Translations under genes and position numbers: made by a program
Origin: Pomphorhynchus laevis
Lineage: Eukaryota; Acanthocephala; Palaeacanthocephala; Echinorhynchida; Pomphorhynchidae
Length of the DNA stretch: 64,000 nt
Assembly (NCBI GenBank): GCA_012934845.2
Contig: WNNJ02002209.1
Location: 17,626 to 81,625 of the forward strand
Direction: 5' to 3'
Part shown: positions 63,633 through 64,000 of the stretch, piece after piece
How the letters are laid out: every line of letters begins with the position of its first letter
Numbering within the stretch: the stretch's first letter is position 1
Notes under the pieces: model-generated
Database searches by the model: none
The model's input: only the letters and a program-made list of their open reading frames with translations
What the model was told of the DNA's origin: nothing

Positions 63633-63960
63633 AGTAAAATTTTGTGAACCGGTAAAGACCAAAAACAATATAATTTATTTCAACGTTTCGTCACTTACTA
63701 GGACTTCTTCAGAACAATTCTAAGAGTTTTAATAAAAGTTATAATTGTAAGAGTTATAATAATTAAGCTTACAATTATAATGAATTAAGCTTACAATTAT
63801 AAAAGTTATAATTGTAAGCTTAATTGTAAGAGTTTTAATGACGTTAAAAAATTCTTTGTTATTAAAACTCTTACAATTGTTCTGAAGAAGTCCTAGTAAG
63901 GGACGAAACGTTAAAATAAATTATATTGTTTTGGTCTTTACCGGTTCACAAAATTTTACT
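63633..63960. repeat. Inverted repeat with hammerhead-like ends (Penelope-type terminus)
   Basis: Arms 63633-63733 and 63860-63960 are near-perfect complements. The right arm reads TCTGAAGAAGTCCTAGTAAG then GGACGAAACG, i.e. CTGAAGA (63882-63888), a short stem (GTCC...GGAC), then GAAAC (63905-63909). In between are several TTACAATTATAA-type palindromes. Confidence 0.8.
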
Positions 63961-64000
63961 CTGAAAATATATGGACGAATCTATATTAATAATATATATA

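Overview
This is an AT-rich, intron-bearing, gene-poor stretch of a eukaryotic nuclear genome, almost certainly an invertebrate animal. The evidence is the retroelement mix (several CR1/L2-type LINEs, an RTE-type LINE, Penelope-like elements, Ty3/gypsy-like LTR elements, a tRNA-derived SINE) and a leucine-rich-repeat gene with a plausible intron. I cannot name the phylum. There are no bacterial genes, operons, rRNA genes or CRISPR arrays.

Layout. 1-0.56 kb: a decayed piece of an unidentified protein gene. 0.87-8.3 kb: LINE graveyard with two main families: family A (CR1/L2-like; 868-1494 plus, 2534-6338 minus) and family B (CR1/Jockey-group type with TAA-like 3' tails; 6339-8300 minus, a chimera of two copies). 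9.2-13.6 kb: plus-strand A and B copies. 13.6-18 kb: an old gypsy-like element split by a family B LINE. 18-20.2 kb: another B copy and a minus-strand element with reverse-transcriptase and nuclease-like C-terminal motifs of an unusual kind. 20.2-24.4 kb: a family A LINE interrupted by a young 3.07-kb LTR element with near-identical 255-bp LTRs and a 5-bp target duplication. 24.7-29.3 kb: the best host gene, a two-exon secreted LRR protein whose 3-kb intron holds Penelope-like copies. 30.3-35.8 kb: RTE end, two SINEs, a second gypsy-like fossil, LINE ends. 36.9-43.9 kb: a cluster of Penelope-like fragments, then internally deleted and 5'-truncated B copies. 45-46.6 kb: a duplicated unit with a small ORF and a splice donor. 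47.1-49.2 kb: RTE-type LINE. 50.3-51 kb: an exon encoding a membrane segment and cytoplasmic tail. 51.6-53.3 kb: a Penelope-like element with a GIY-YIG endonuclease. 53.3-64 kb: no recognised genes but many structured repeats, including a tandem array of hairpins with a hammerhead-like core and several 240-340-bp direct duplications.

Nothing here works as a pathway. Only the LRR gene (24677-29339) and possibly the 50254-51030 exon look like host coding sequence. The rest records successive, nested retroelement insertions. The most interesting material is structural: hammerhead-like terminal hairpins in tandem and head-to-head form, a dispersed Penelope-like family with a conserved 3' stem-loop, and the unusual RT/nuclease element at 19.1-20.15 kb.
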